From NCBI GenBank assembly GCA_903886975.1, contig CAISOB010000113.1, forward strand, positions 1 through 53,148: a DNA stretch of 53,148 nucleotides, given 5' to 3'. Below, one piece after another: positions 1 to 8,148 of the stretch (its first letter is position 1; each line of letters starts with the position of its first letter). The position numbers were made by a program, and so were the translations under genes. The notes below the pieces were generated by a model, which had not been told where the DNA came from, searched no databases, and worked only from the letters and a program-made list of their open reading frames with translations. Source of the stretch: an uncultured beta proteobacterium (lineage in GTDB: Bacteria > Pseudomonadota > Gammaproteobacteria > Burkholderiales > Rhodocyclaceae).

Positions 1-2
1 AT

Positions 3-764
3 GACGGCGGCACGAGTTCCAGCGGCACCGTCGCCAAGGTCGGTCTGCAGACGGGGGACTCCGTCACCGGCCTGACCCAGAGTTTTGCCAGCAAGAACGT
101 CCTCGGCCCAAACGCCAGCACACTCAACGTCAATGGCGGCTATGCGGTCAACGATGGCAACGGCGGTGCCAACTACACGACCACCCTGAACAGCGCTTCG
201 GGGACCATCACCCCGGCGACACTTGCGCTCAACGCCGTGACCGACAGCAAGGTCTACGATGGCGGTACGAGTTCCAGCGGCACCGTCGCCAAGGTCGGCC
301 TGCAGATTAGCGACAGCGTCACTGGCCTCACCCAGAGTTTTGCGAGCAAGAATGTTCTGGGCCCAAACGGCAGCACGCTCAACGTCAATGGCAGCTATAC
401 GGTGAACGACGGCAACGGCGGCGCCAACTATACGACCACCCTGAACAGCGCCTCGGGGACCATCACCCCGGCGACACTTGCGCTCGACGCCGTGACCGAC
501 AGCAAGGTCTACGATGGCGGCACGAGTTCCATTGGCGCCGTCGCCAAGGTCGGTCTGCAGACGGGGGACTCCGTCACCGGCCTGACCCAGAGTTTTGCCA
601 GCAAGAACGTCCTCGGCGTCAATGGCAGCACGCTCAACGTCAATGGCAGCTATACGGTGAACGACGGCAACGGCGGGGCCAACTATACGACCACCCTGAA
701 CAGCGCCTCGGGAACCATCACCCCGGCAAGCCTCGCGGTCAGCGGCATTACGGCCAATAGCAAG
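3..764 (+). repeat. Tandem 255-bp coding repeats (YDG units)
   Basis: GTC-TAC-GAT (Val-Tyr-Asp) unit starts fall at 252 and 507, and the preceding unit would start at -3, so the period is exactly 255 bp (85 codons). The next, diverged unit starts at 765, one codon later. The three complete or nearly complete units are almost identical at DNA level, including synonymous positions, which points to recent duplication or gene conversion. Confidence 0.9.
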
Positions 765-1190
765 ACCTACGACGGCACGACGGCGGCGAGCCTAAGCGGC
801 CTGCCGAGCATCACTAAATTCAGCGGCGATGATGTCACGGTCGGCGGCGTCGGTGTCGGCGCTTTCGCCGACCCCCTCGTCGGTAACGCCAAGCCGGTCA
901 CGGTCAGCGGCTTCATGTTGGCCGGGACGGATGCAGGCAATTACAGCATTGTCCAACCGGCGGGATTGACCGCAGATATTACCGCGGTGGGACTGGTTCC
1001 TGCAGCAGACCCGCCGTTAGGCGCATCAACGCAAACAATGAAATTCTGCTTCGGTGCCCTTGAAGATTCCCCCGGTGCGCCTTGCCAGAATGGCAGGCGG
1101 CGCAGCTTCACGCCAGTGCTCACGGTTCCGGTGCGGATCGTCGATGGCGGCGTGCGACTGCCGACCAGCCGGCTGGACACCGATCAATAA
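3..1190 (+). CDS. YDG/MBG-repeat adhesin, C-terminal part (partial at left edge)
   Basis: The reading frame is open from the left edge (first full codon at 3) to TAA at 1188, so only the last 396 residues are present. It contains three near-identical 85-residue units and a fourth diverged one. Each unit begins with a (V/T)YDG motif and is rich in Gly, Asn, Ser and Thr, as in the YDG/MBG-type repeats of large secreted proteins. In betaproteobacteria such repeats usually form the stalk of filamentous-haemagglutinin-like adhesins exported by two-partner secretion; that role is inferred here because the signal and TPS domains lie outside the window. After the last repeat (to about residue 335) there is a 60-residue tail with two Cys and no repeat character. 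No sortase or autotransporter barrel is present. Confidence 0.8.
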   Translation, partial: DGGTSSSGTVAKVGLQTGDSVTGLTQSFASKNVLGPNASTLNVNGGYAVNDGNGGANYTTTLNSASGTITPATLALNAVTDSKVYDGGTSSSGTVAKVGLQISDSVTGLTQSFASKNVLGPNGSTLNVNGSYTVNDGNGGANYTTTLNSASGTITPATLALDAVTDSKVYDGGTSSIGAVAKVGLQTGDSVTGLTQSFASKNVLGVNGSTLNVNGSYTVNDGNGGANYTTTLNSASGTITPASLAVSGITANSKTYDGTTAASLSGLPSITKFSGDDVTVGGVGVGAFADPLVGNAKPVTVSGFMLAGTDAGNYSIVQPAGLTADITAVGLVPAADPPLGASTQTMKFCFGALEDSPGAPCQNGRRRSFTPVLTVPVRIVDGGVRLPTSRLDTDQ

Positions 1191-1246
1191 TTACGTCTGG
1201 CCGCGCTTTTCGCCGAGACGGTCCGGAATTGGTGCTGCCGCTTCTC

Positions 1247-1396
1247 TCACTTTGCCAAGGAATAGTGGACGACCGCATCGTCGACAGCGTAGAGCACGCA
1301 ACGCTTTGCGTAATTCTTTTCGCAATCGCGCAGCGCGCGCTCGGCCGACGATTCCTCGCGCACTGTCTGTGTCCACTCGGCAAGACCCGTGGACTG
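1247..1396 (-). pseudogene. 3' fragment of a small secreted-protein-like gene (remnant)
   Basis: On the minus strand an open stretch of 49 codons runs from just after a TAG (1397-1399) to TGA at 1247-1249. Its C-terminal half has a coherent coding look: a Cys-containing helix (ERALRDCEKNYAKRC), then VLYAVDDAVV and a short tail. This pattern resembles the C-terminal end of small betaproteobacterial hypothetical proteins in which a Cys pair flanks a basic helix before a YAVDD motif. No ATG start is available; a GTG within the stretch would give about 34 codons. I read it as the surviving 3' end of a decayed gene between the adhesin and ispD. Family assignment is from memory and not firm. Confidence 0.4.
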
Positions 1397-1409
1397 CTAG
1401 AATGCCGGC

Positions 1410-2093
1410 ATGCCTCGTCATTACGCCCTTGTACCTGCTGCCGGCAGCGGCGCGCGCTTCGGCTCCGAAGTGCCCAAACAGTATCTCGAGCTCGCCGGCC
1501 GGCCGCTGATTTATCACGCGCTCGCTGCGCTGTGCGCCTGCGAATGGATAGACCGCGTCTGGGTCGTTCTGGCGCCCGATGACGAGTGGTGGCGGACCTA
1601 CGACTGGACCGGTCTCGGCGGCAAGCTCGAAACGGTCTTCTGCGGTGGCGGGACACGTGCCGAGAGCGTCGCCAACGGCGTGGCGGCCTGCGCTCTGGCC
1701 GACGACGACTGGCTGCTCGTGCATGATGCGGCGCGGCCTTGCCTGTCGCAACAAATGCTTGCCGCGCTCTGCGACCAACTCGCCGACGATCCGGTCGGCG
1801 GCCTGCTCGCCGTTCCGGTGGCCGATACGCTGAAGCGCGCCGATGCCAAGCAGCGCGTCGCGGCGACCGAAGATCGCGACGCGCTGTGGCAGGCGCAAAC
1901 GCCGCAGATGTTCCGCTACGGCGTGCTGCGCAAGGCACTCTCGGCCGGCCGGGCGCTGACCGACGAGGCGGCTGCCGTCGAAGCCTTGGGCTTGCGGCCG
2001 CTCCTGGTGCGCGCCGACGCGAGCAATCTCAAGGTCACTTATCCCGCCGACCTGCGTCTTGCGCAACTGATACTGCAAGGGAGAGACAGATGA
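1410..2093 (+). CDS. ispD: 2-C-methyl-D-erythritol 4-phosphate cytidylyltransferase IspD
   Basis: Cytosolic enzyme of the MEP isoprenoid pathway; it transfers CMP from CTP to methylerythritol phosphate. The 227-residue length is normal. The N-terminal nucleotide-binding loop [19 protein letters not shown] is intact, including the conserved Arg and Lys, and HDAARP and the C-terminal KVTYPADL motif are present. ATG at 1410 is chosen because it begins right at this glycine-rich strand. The stop overlaps the start of ispF (ATGA at 2090-2093), so the two successive-step enzymes are translationally coupled. A TAGAAT hexamer lies only 6 bp upstream of the ATG, so the leader may be very short; no good -35 was found. 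Confidence 0.95.
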   Translation: MPRHYALVPAAGSGARFGSEVPKQYLELAGRPLIYHALAALCACEWIDRVWVVLAPDDEWWRTYDWTGLGGKLETVFCGGGTRAESVANGVAACALADDDWLLVHDAARPCLSQQMLAALCDQLADDPVGGLLAVPVADTLKRADAKQRVAATEDRDALWQAQTPQMFRYGVLRKALSAGRALTDEAAAVEALGLRPLLVRADASNLKVTYPADLRLAQLILQGRDR

Positions 2094-2569
2094 TTCGTGT
2101 CGGACAGGGGAGCGATGTGCATGCGCTGGTTGCCGGCCGCAAGCTGATCATCGGTGGCGTCGATATTCCGCATCCGTTCGGCCTGTTCGGCCATTCGGAT
2201 GCCGACGTGCTGGTGCATGCGATCATCGACGCGCTGCTCGGCGCGGCAGGCTTGGGCGACATCGGCACGCATTTCCCCGACAGCGACGCGCGCTATCGCG
2301 GCGCCGACAGCCGCGCGCTGTTGCGCGCGACGCACGGAAAGCTGGCTGAGGCGGGCTGGCGTATCGTCAATATCGATTCGACGATTCACGCCGAGCGCCC
2401 GAAAATGGCGCCGCACATCGCGCAGATGGTTGCGCATCTGGCCGCCGATCTGCAGCTCCCGGAGAGCTGCGTGAGCGTCAAGGCCAAGACCGGCGAAGGG
2501 CTGGGTTTTGTCGGGCGCGAAGAAGGGATCGCCAGCTCGGCCGTTGCGTTGATCGAACGCGATTCCTGA
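2090..2569 (+). CDS. ispF: 2-C-methyl-D-erythritol 2,4-cyclodiphosphate synthase IspF
   Basis: Trimeric zinc enzyme that cyclises the CDP-ME phosphate intermediate to ME-cyclodiphosphate in the MEP pathway. The protein is 159 residues, the family size. The metal-site sequence GQGSDVHAL (Asp9, His11), the [10 protein letters not shown] motif and the C-terminal [14 protein letters not shown] region are all present. It overlaps ispD by four bases, as in many Proteobacteria, and nothing suggests damage. Confidence 0.96.
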   Translation: MIRVGQGSDVHALVAGRKLIIGGVDIPHPFGLFGHSDADVLVHAIIDALLGAAGLGDIGTHFPDSDARYRGADSRALLRATHGKLAEAGWRIVNIDSTIHAERPKMAPHIAQMVAHLAADLQLPESCVSVKAKTGEGLGFVGREEGIASSAVALIERDS

Positions 2570-2629
2570 AGACCCGGATCGGGTCAGCGGAAGCGACCGG
2601 AGAGTCGGTCAGCAAAACTTTCAATTGGC

Positions 2630-2713
2630 CGTCACACCGGCGGACGCCGGTGTCCAGTGCTTTCTCGATTCCGGGCTCTGCACTTCCTTCGGTCGCTTTC
2701 GCCGGAATGACGA
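2630..2713. repeat. REP-like paired-hairpin element, copy 1
   Basis: Lies between ispF and the phosphatase gene. The left arm is a GTCACACCGGC...GCCGGTGT hairpin; the right end is the shared TTTCGCCGGAATGACGA. It is the most diverged full-length copy, but its outer ends match the other copies in the window. Confidence 0.75.
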
Positions 2714-2770
2714 GAATCAATTACTGGGCAACACGTCGCGCGTAGTTTGCGATATTCTGCTTTTTGCGCT

Positions 2771-4081
2771 ATGACAGGATCAACCTGGAAACAGCGCAGC
2801 GACTCGGAGTTCCTTCCCGTGACGACAGATGACGCCAGGCTAGTCCATAACGCCCGTCCCCGCCTCGGGGGCGATCTCGAGCTGCTTGCGGCGATCAGCC
2901 AGGACTTTGCCGCTTCGCCGGCGATGAGCGAAACGTTGAACAACGCGGTTCGCCAGATCATGGTCTATATGGATACGGAGGCGGCATCCATATTTTTACT
3001 CGACGCGGCAAACGAGCAGCTCACCTGCCTGGCTTGCGCCGGGCCGGTCTCCATCGAAGGCCTAAGCATCGCCAAAACGCAAGGGATCGTCGGGCGTGCG
3101 CTGGCCGATCGCTCCGTGCAGATGGTGCGCGATGTTTCGGCCGACGGCGATTTCAGCAGCGCGGTCGACGACCGCACCGGCTTTTGCACCCGCTCGATTC
3201 TCTGTGCTCCGCTGATGGTCAAGGGACGCTTGCTTGGCGCCCTCGAAGTGATCAACAAGTGCAAGGGCGACGGCCTCTTCGACCTGGCCGACAAGCAGTT
3301 CCTGCAGGTCCTCGCCGGCATGGTATCGCTCGCCGTCCACAACGCGCAGATGACCGAAGCGCTGGTCGAGCAGGAACGCATGCGGCGCGAGCTCGATCTT
3401 GCCCGCGAAATCCAGCGCACGCTGTTGCCGGCCCAGCCGGAAGCGGCTTTCCCGGTGCACGGGATCAATCTTTCGGCGCTCGAAGTCTCGGGCGATTTTT
3501 ACGACTTCTTCGCGCTCGCAGACGGACGCATCGCCTGGGGCTTGGGCGATGTGTCGGGCAAGGGAATGAATGCGGCGATGCTGATGGCCAAGACGATCAG
3601 CCTGTTCCGCTGCCTGGGCAAGACCGTGCACGATCCCTCGCAGCTATTGGCCATGCTCAACGAAGAGATTTGCGAGACGGCGAGCCGCGGCATGTTCGTG
3701 ACGATGGCGGCGGGCCTCTACGACCCGGCGCGCGGTGAAATCGTCTTCGCCAACGCCGGCCACCAGCCGCCGCTCTATCGCGACGCGAGCGGCGCCTATC
3801 GCGAACTCGAAGAGTCTTCGCCGCCGCTCGGCATCGCCAGCGGCATGGCCTACGCCGGGCAGCGCCTGACGCTCGCCGACGGGCGTCTTTACCTGTTCAC
3901 CGACGGCGTCACCGAGGGCTGGACCGGGGACGGCGGCATGCTCGGCGTCACCGGCTTGCAGGCGCTGCTCGACAAGCTGTCGGAGCTGCCGCCGGCCGAT
4001 CAGCTGGCGCGCGTCGCCGAGGCGCTGACGCGCCCCGGTGCGCGCCTGCGCGACGACCTCACCTTGCTGGCGATCGGCTGA
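2771..4081 (+). CDS. GAF-PP2C serine phosphatase, RsbU type
   Basis: Predicted cytosolic metal-dependent phosphatase that would dephosphorylate a STAS-domain partner. A GAF-type sensor domain spans roughly residues 30-180. A short helical linker follows (MRRELDLAREIQRTLLP), as typically precedes SpoIIE/PP2C domains. The phosphatase domain has SGDFYDFF, the Asp-bearing DVSGKG, NAGHQPP, FTDGVTEG and the C-terminal RDDLTLLAIG. The ATG at 2771 (436 aa) is preferred over an upstream TTG at 2747; a GTG at 2819 is also possible. Its stop shares one base with the next ATG (TGATG at 4079-4083). Position ahead of a kinase and a STAS gene identifies it as the phosphatase of a partner-switching set. The signal sensed by the GAF domain is unknown. 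Confidence 0.88.
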   Translation: MTGSTWKQRSDSEFLPVTTDDARLVHNARPRLGGDLELLAAISQDFAASPAMSETLNNAVRQIMVYMDTEAASIFLLDAANEQLTCLACAGPVSIEGLSIAKTQGIVGRALADRSVQMVRDVSADGDFSSAVDDRTGFCTRSILCAPLMVKGRLLGALEVINKCKGDGLFDLADKQFLQVLAGMVSLAVHNAQMTEALVEQERMRRELDLAREIQRTLLPAQPEAAFPVHGINLSALEVSGDFYDFFALADGRIAWGLGDVSGKGMNAAMLMAKTISLFRCLGKTVHDPSQLLAMLNEEICETASRGMFVTMAAGLYDPARGEIVFANAGHQPPLYRDASGAYRELEESSPPLGIASGMAYAGQRLTLADGRLYLFTDGVTEGWTGDGGMLGVTGLQALLDKLSELPPADQLARVAEALTRPGARLRDDLTLLAIG

Positions 4082-4491
4082 TGGACAGCCTCCTGAACCA
4101 GAGCTTCGCGGCCAATGCCGAGGCCTTGTCCGAGCTGCGCGGCGCGGTGCGCGCCGCCTGCCAGCGCGCCGGCTGCGGCGAGGACGACAGCGCGCAGATC
4201 GTCCTGGCAATCAACGAAGCGTGCATGAACATCATCCAGCATGGTTACCGGTTTGCCGATGGGCGGACCTTCACGCTGCGCCTCGGCGTCGATGACAGTG
4301 TGCTCGTCGCGCAATTGCTGGATAATGGCTTGCCGGCGAGGGATGCGGATTTATGTCCGCGCGAGCTTGCTGAACTGCGGCCCGGCGGACTCGGCGTGCG
4401 CTTCATGCGCGAGTTGCTCGACGAGGTCGCTTACCAGCCGGCGCCGGAAGGTTTTACCAACTGTTTGCAATTGAAGAAGCGAATTTGTTGA
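4081..4491 (+). CDS. Anti-sigma-factor-type serine kinase (RsbW/SpoIIAB-like)
   Basis: A 136-residue stand-alone GHKL ATPase domain. The N-box NEACMNIIQHGY (about residues 45-56, catalytic Glu46 and Mg-binding Asn50) and the G-box regions DNGLPARD and GGLGVRFMRELL are intact. Family members phosphorylate a Ser in a STAS antagonist and bind a sigma factor or another target. No sigma factor lies nearby; the gene sits between the phosphatase (one-base overlap) and the STAS protein (10-bp gap), followed by lipid-transporter genes. The target may therefore be the STAS protein as a transporter subunit, which is inference. Confidence 0.85.
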   Translation: MDSLLNQSFAANAEALSELRGAVRAACQRAGCGEDDSAQIVLAINEACMNIIQHGYRFADGRTFTLRLGVDDSVLVAQLLDNGLPARDADLCPRELAELRPGGLGVRFMRELLDEVAYQPAPEGFTNCLQLKKRIC

Positions 4492-4501
4492 GGGAAGCTC
4501 C

Positions 4502-4831
4502 GTGGATATTCGAATCGAAGACCAACCGCCGTTCAAGGTCGTTCGACTTTCGGGCGATGTCGATCTGCATTCCTCGCCGAAAGCACGCGAGGCCATTCTG
4601 GCTTGCCTCAAACAGAAATCGCCGCTGCTCGTCGAACTGTCGGCGGTAAGTTACATGGACAGCTCGGGCGTGGCCAGCCTCGTCGAGGGCTACCAGACGG
4701 CTAAGAAACTGGGACTCGAGTTCGGCCTCGTCGCGGTCGCTCCGGCGGCGATGAACGTGCTGAAACTGGCGCGACTCGACAAGGTGTTCCCGATCCATGC
4801 TTCCTTCGCGGCGCGCCTGCCGGCGACTTGA
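4502..4831 (+). CDS. STAS-domain protein (RsbV/anti-sigma antagonist or MlaB-like)
   Basis: A 109-residue single STAS domain. The phospho-acceptor signature YMDSSG is present, with Ser55 at the position phosphorylated in SpoIIAA. Translation starts at GTG 4502 after a GAGGGA-like ribosome site. The gene is placed between an RsbW-like kinase and MlaE with only 4 bp to the likely mlaE start. In E. coli the Mla complex has a STAS subunit, MlaB, that binds the ATPase MlaF. No other STAS gene is found in this operon. The same protein could thus be both the partner-switch substrate and the MlaB equivalent. Sequence alone cannot separate the two roles. Confidence 0.85.
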   Translation: MDIRIEDQPPFKVVRLSGDVDLHSSPKAREAILACLKQKSPLLVELSAVSYMDSSGVASLVEGYQTAKKLGLEFGLVAVAPAAMNVLKLARLDKVFPIHASFAARLPAT

Positions 4832-4835
4832 TCCC

Positions 4836-5624
4836 GTGCTTGCCTTCGTCGCCCAGGTCGGCCAGCGCAGCCTGCAGTCGCTCAGGGAAGTCGGCTATCA
4901 CGCCGCCCTGCTGGCCGAGGCGTTCTATTGGCTCCTGCTCGGGCGTTGGCGCCGGCAGCCGGTGCGCTTGCGCGCGGTGTTCAAGGAGGCGATCGGCGTC
5001 GGCGTGAATGCGATTCCCATCGTTGCCCTGGCGTCCTTTGCCACCGGCATGATGCTGGCCATCCAGGGAATCTACACGCTGCGCACCTTCGGCGCCGAGG
5101 GCCAGGTCGTTCTCGGCATCTCGCTGTCGGTGACGCGCGAGTTCGCGCCGCTGATCACCGGCATCTTCGTCGCCGGCCGATCCGGCTCGGCGATCGCGGC
5201 GCGTATCGGCACCATGCAGATTTCGCAGGAGATCGACGCGCTGCGTGTCATCGGCATCAACCCGGTACGCTATCTCGTGGCGCCGCTGCTCGCCGCCATG
5301 CTGCTCACCCTGCCGGCGCTGACCGTGCTCTCCGATCTCGTCGCGTTATTCGGCGGGGCGCTGTACTGCGCCGGGGAACTCAGCCTGCCGATGGGCGTGT
5401 TCTTCGACCGGACCTTCGAAGTGCTGATCGTTCAGGACGTGCTGCACGGCGTATTGAAGAGCGTGATCTTCGCCGTCATCGTCACCCTGATCGGCGCGGC
5501 CAACGGTTTCAACGTCAGCGCCGGCGCCGAGGGCGTCGGCCGGGCGACGACGCGCGCCGTGGTGCTCGGCTGCATCGGCATCATCCTCGCCGACATGGTG
5601 TTCACCTTCCTGACCAGTCGCTGA
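4836..5624 (+). CDS. mlaE: MlaE-family ABC lipid transporter permease
   Basis: Inner-membrane permease of an MCE-type phospholipid transporter. About 262 residues with five or six hydrophobic segments. The family signature region is intact: EAIGVGVNAIPIVAL, then TREFAPLITGIFVAGRSGSAIAARIGTM, then the EIDALRVIGINPVRYLV elbow. GTG at 4836 is chosen because it starts 4 bp after the STAS stop; an in-frame ATG at 4797 would overlap the STAS gene by 35 bp. One base separates its stop from the mlaF ATG. With MlaF, MlaD and the lipoprotein it should move phospholipids between the inner and outer membranes. Confidence 0.93.
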   Translation: MLAFVAQVGQRSLQSLREVGYHAALLAEAFYWLLLGRWRRQPVRLRAVFKEAIGVGVNAIPIVALASFATGMMLAIQGIYTLRTFGAEGQVVLGISLSVTREFAPLITGIFVAGRSGSAIAARIGTMQISQEIDALRVIGINPVRYLVAPLLAAMLLTLPALTVLSDLVALFGGALYCAGELSLPMGVFFDRTFEVLIVQDVLHGVLKSVIFAVIVTLIGAANGFNVSAGAEGVGRATTRAVVLGCIGIILADMVFTFLTSR

Positions 5625-5625
5625 A

Positions 5626-6426
5626 ATGAATTCCGCCGACCCGGCCATCGACGTCCGCAATCTGGTCACCCATTACGGGACCCGGAAGATCCTCGACGAC
5701 ATCAGCTTTCAGGCGCGCCAGGGCGAGATCATGGTCATCATGGGCGGCAGCGGTTCGGGCAAGAGCACCCTGCTGCGCCATCTGCTCGGCCTGCACAACC
5801 CGACTTCGGGTTGCATCAGGCTGCTCGGCAAGGACATCACGCAACTCGATGCCGATGCGATGTACGACCTGCGCAAGAACATGGGTGTCGCCTTCCAGGG
5901 TGGCGCGCTGTTCAACTCGATGACCGTCGGCGAGAACGTCGAACTGCCCTTGCGCGAGCATACCGCGCTCGACGGCAACACCATCCGCATCATGAGCCGC
6001 ATGAAGCTCGAAGTGGTCAATCTCGCCGGTTTCGAGGACCTGATGCCGGCCGAATTGTCGGGCGGCATGATCAAGCGCGCGGCGCTGGCCCGGGCCATCG
6101 TCATGGATCCGCGCCTGCTGTTTTTCGACGAGCCGTCGGCCGGGCTCGACCCGGTGGTCTCGGCCGAGCTCGACGAGCTGATCCTCACCTTGCGCGACGC
6201 GATGAACATGACCATCGTCGTCGTCACGCACGAACTCGAAAGCGCCTTCAAGATCGCTGACCGCATCACCGTTCTCGACCAGGGTCGCATCCTGATGTCG
6301 GACACGGTGGCGGCGGTGCGCGCCAGCGACAATCAGCGCATCCGCTCGCTGCTCGACCGCACGCCGAGAAATGAAGCCATGGACCCCGACGAATACATGG
6401 AAAGACTGACCCGGGAGATTTTCTGA
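5626..6426 (+). CDS. mlaF: MlaF-family ABC transporter ATP-binding protein
   Basis: Cytosolic ATPase of the lipid transporter, 266 residues. Walker A GGSGSGKST (about residues 40-48), Q-loop AFQGGALF, signature ELSGGMIKRAALARAI and Walker B LLFFDEPSAGLDP are all present, followed by the switch His in VVVTHEL. The LSGGM form and the C-terminal extension after residue 240 are typical of MlaF/Ttg2A proteins, in which the extension contacts the partner subunit. It is encoded directly after mlaE and before mlaD. Confidence 0.95.
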   Translation: MNSADPAIDVRNLVTHYGTRKILDDISFQARQGEIMVIMGGSGSGKSTLLRHLLGLHNPTSGCIRLLGKDITQLDADAMYDLRKNMGVAFQGGALFNSMTVGENVELPLREHTALDGNTIRIMSRMKLEVVNLAGFEDLMPAELSGGMIKRAALARAIVMDPRLLFFDEPSAGLDPVVSAELDELILTLRDAMNMTIVVVTHELESAFKIADRITVLDQGRILMSDTVAAVRASDNQRIRSLLDRTPRNEAMDPDEYMERLTREIF

Positions 6427-6453
6427 ACACACTGTTTTCAGGATGAAACCACG

Positions 6454-7356
6454 ATGAAGCGCGACAACGTCAATTACCTGCTGGTCGGCAGCTTCGTGCT
6501 GCTGATGGCCGCCGTGTTGCTCTATGCGCTGTACCGGATCACCGGGCACAGCGCCAAGGGCGATACCTACTACACGCATTTCGCCAACGTCGCGGGAATC
6601 AAGGAGGGTACGGTGGTCACCTATGAAGGCTATGAGGTCGGCAACGTGGCGCAGATCGAACCGGTGGCGCGCGAGGCGCGCACCACGTACCGGATCACGC
6701 TCAACCTGCGCCAGCCGGTCAGAATCCCCGCCGACAGCTATGCCATGATTGCTACTCCTGGGCTGCTCAGTGCGCCGCTCGTCGAAATCAAGGAAGGCAG
6801 TGCGCGCGATCTCATTGCCGCCGGCGGCGACATTGCCGGCAGCAGCGCCGCCAACCTGATGGAGTCGGTCAGCGCACTGGCCGTCGAACTCGGCAAGATG
6901 ACCGAGACCAGCATCAAGCCGCTGCTCGCCCAGCTCAACCAGAACGTGACGCCGACGCTCGTAGACCTGCGCTCGACGGTAGAGCGCATCAACCGCGCGG
7001 CCGGACGCATCGACACGCTGCTTTCGCAGGACAACGTGCAGCACTGGAACCGCGTCATGGCCAACGCCGACGGCGCTTCGGCCAATGCGCTCAAACTGTC
7101 GACCGATCTCGCGACAGTGCGCGGCGAGGTCGAAGAACTCGTCAAGGATGCGCGCGGCCTCGTCAATGACTCGCACGGCCTCGTCGCCGGCGGCGGCAAG
7201 GACTTGAAGGACGCGTTGCGGCGTGTCGATGCGACGCTCTACCAGCTCGAGGCGGCGGGGCGCAACCTCAACGAATTTTCGCGCACCATCCGCGAGAATC
7301 CCGCCGCGCTGATCCAGAGCCGTTCGCCAAACGAAACCGCGGGAGCCGCGCAATGA
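6454..7356 (+). CDS. mlaD: MlaD-family periplasmic lipid-binding protein (MCE domain)
   Basis: A 300-residue membrane-anchored protein. One N-terminal transmembrane segment (about residues 8-28) is followed by a single MCE domain (about 38-115, with GIKEGTVVTYEGYEVGNV and the IATPGLLSAPLVEIKEG region). A long alpha-helical C-terminal part (about 130-290) carries heptad-like spacing. It is longer than E. coli MlaD (183 aa); the extra helical part recalls PqiB/LetB-like or Mce proteins that make longer periplasmic bridges. A four-base overlap (ATGA) links it to the lipoprotein gene, so they are co-translated. Confidence 0.92.
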   Translation: MKRDNVNYLLVGSFVLLMAAVLLYALYRITGHSAKGDTYYTHFANVAGIKEGTVVTYEGYEVGNVAQIEPVAREARTTYRITLNLRQPVRIPADSYAMIATPGLLSAPLVEIKEGSARDLIAAGGDIAGSSAANLMESVSALAVELGKMTETSIKPLLAQLNQNVTPTLVDLRSTVERINRAAGRIDTLLSQDNVQHWNRVMANADGASANALKLSTDLATVRGEVEELVKDARGLVNDSHGLVAGGGKDLKDALRRVDATLYQLEAAGRNLNEFSRTIRENPAALIQSRSPNETAGAAQ

Positions 7357-7934
7357 AACGCATCCACGCCCTATACGCAAGCCTGCTCTGTCTTGGCCTG
7401 CTGCTTGCGGCCTGCGGCAGCGTGCCGCCGGCGCCGGTCGACCACTTTTACCGCTTGCGGCCGGTAAGTATCGCGCCGGCCGCGCCGGCGTGGCCGGGCG
7501 CGATCGCCGTACAGCCTTTCCGCGCCGATAGCCTGTACGCCGAGCGTGCGATCGTCTACAGCGACGCCAACGACCTGCGCCAGTTGCGTCAGTACCACTA
7601 TCAGCTGTGGCTTTACCCGCCGGCGCAAATGACGCAGGAGCATTTCACAGCCAGCGTCGGCGGCGTGCTCGACCTTTCCGGCGGCAGCACGGCGACCCAT
7701 GTGCTCGACGCCCGCGTCGTCGCTTTCGAGCGCGTGCTGTCGGGCAAGACCAGCAAGGCCGTCGTGGCGCTCGAATTGCGCCTGCTGAGTGAAGGGAAAC
7801 CGCTGCTCAACAAGATCTATCGGGCCGAGCAGGCGGCCGCGGACGAGTCGCTGAGCGCCTTTGCCGCGGCGATGGAAACAGCGTTGGGCGGAATTTACGC
7901 GGAGTTTCTAGCCGACCTCAGGCGTCGTCGCTAA
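7353..7934 (+). CDS. ABC-type transport auxiliary lipoprotein (PqiC/ABC_trans_aux family)
   Basis: A 193-residue lipoprotein. The signal peptide ends in a clear lipobox (LLLAACGS), giving an acylated Cys around residue 21. The mature part starts with the hallmark DHFYRL sequence and contains IAVQPFRADSLYAERAIVYS and YHYQLWLYPPAQM, as expected for the family exemplified by PqiC. It is the last gene of the operon and probably the outer-membrane-side partner of the MCE protein. A REP-like element lies 12 bp after its stop and may protect or end the transcript. Confidence 0.88.
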   Translation: MKRIHALYASLLCLGLLLAACGSVPPAPVDHFYRLRPVSIAPAAPAWPGAIAVQPFRADSLYAERAIVYSDANDLRQLRQYHYQLWLYPPAQMTQEHFTASVGGVLDLSGGSTATHVLDARVVAFERVLSGKTSKAVVALELRLLSEGKPLLNKIYRAEQAAADESLSAFAAAMETALGGIYAEFLADLRRRR

Positions 7935-7946
7935 GCCAGAGCAAGC

Positions 7947-8018
7947 GTCGTCCCGGCGAAAGCCGGGACCCAGTCAGTGCCCACGAACCTGGATTGCGGC
8001 TTGCGCCGGAATGACGAC
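7947..8018. repeat. REP-like paired-hairpin element, copy 2
   Basis: The left hairpin GTCCCGGCGAAAGCCGGGAC is perfect. A spacer bounded by CCAG and CTGG leads into the right hairpin, ending GCGCCGGAATGACGAC. It is one of the two best-preserved copies; the other is at 50079. Confidence 0.85.
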
Positions 8019-8148
8019 ATGCTAAATTCAGCCGACTGTCGACGATACCAAGGTCATTCAGGCAATCGCTTCCCGGGCCGGTTTGGCTTTTTCCGCGATA
8101 ATGTCGCATTGGCGCCGCTAGCGCCTGTCGTCAAACTCCGGACTTTCA

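Noticed and set aside
5602..7380. Long open frame of 592 codons on the minus strand
   Set aside because: It lies opposite mlaF and mlaD, which have full motifs. Its product is rich in Arg, Asp and His, the typical shadow in GC-rich DNA.
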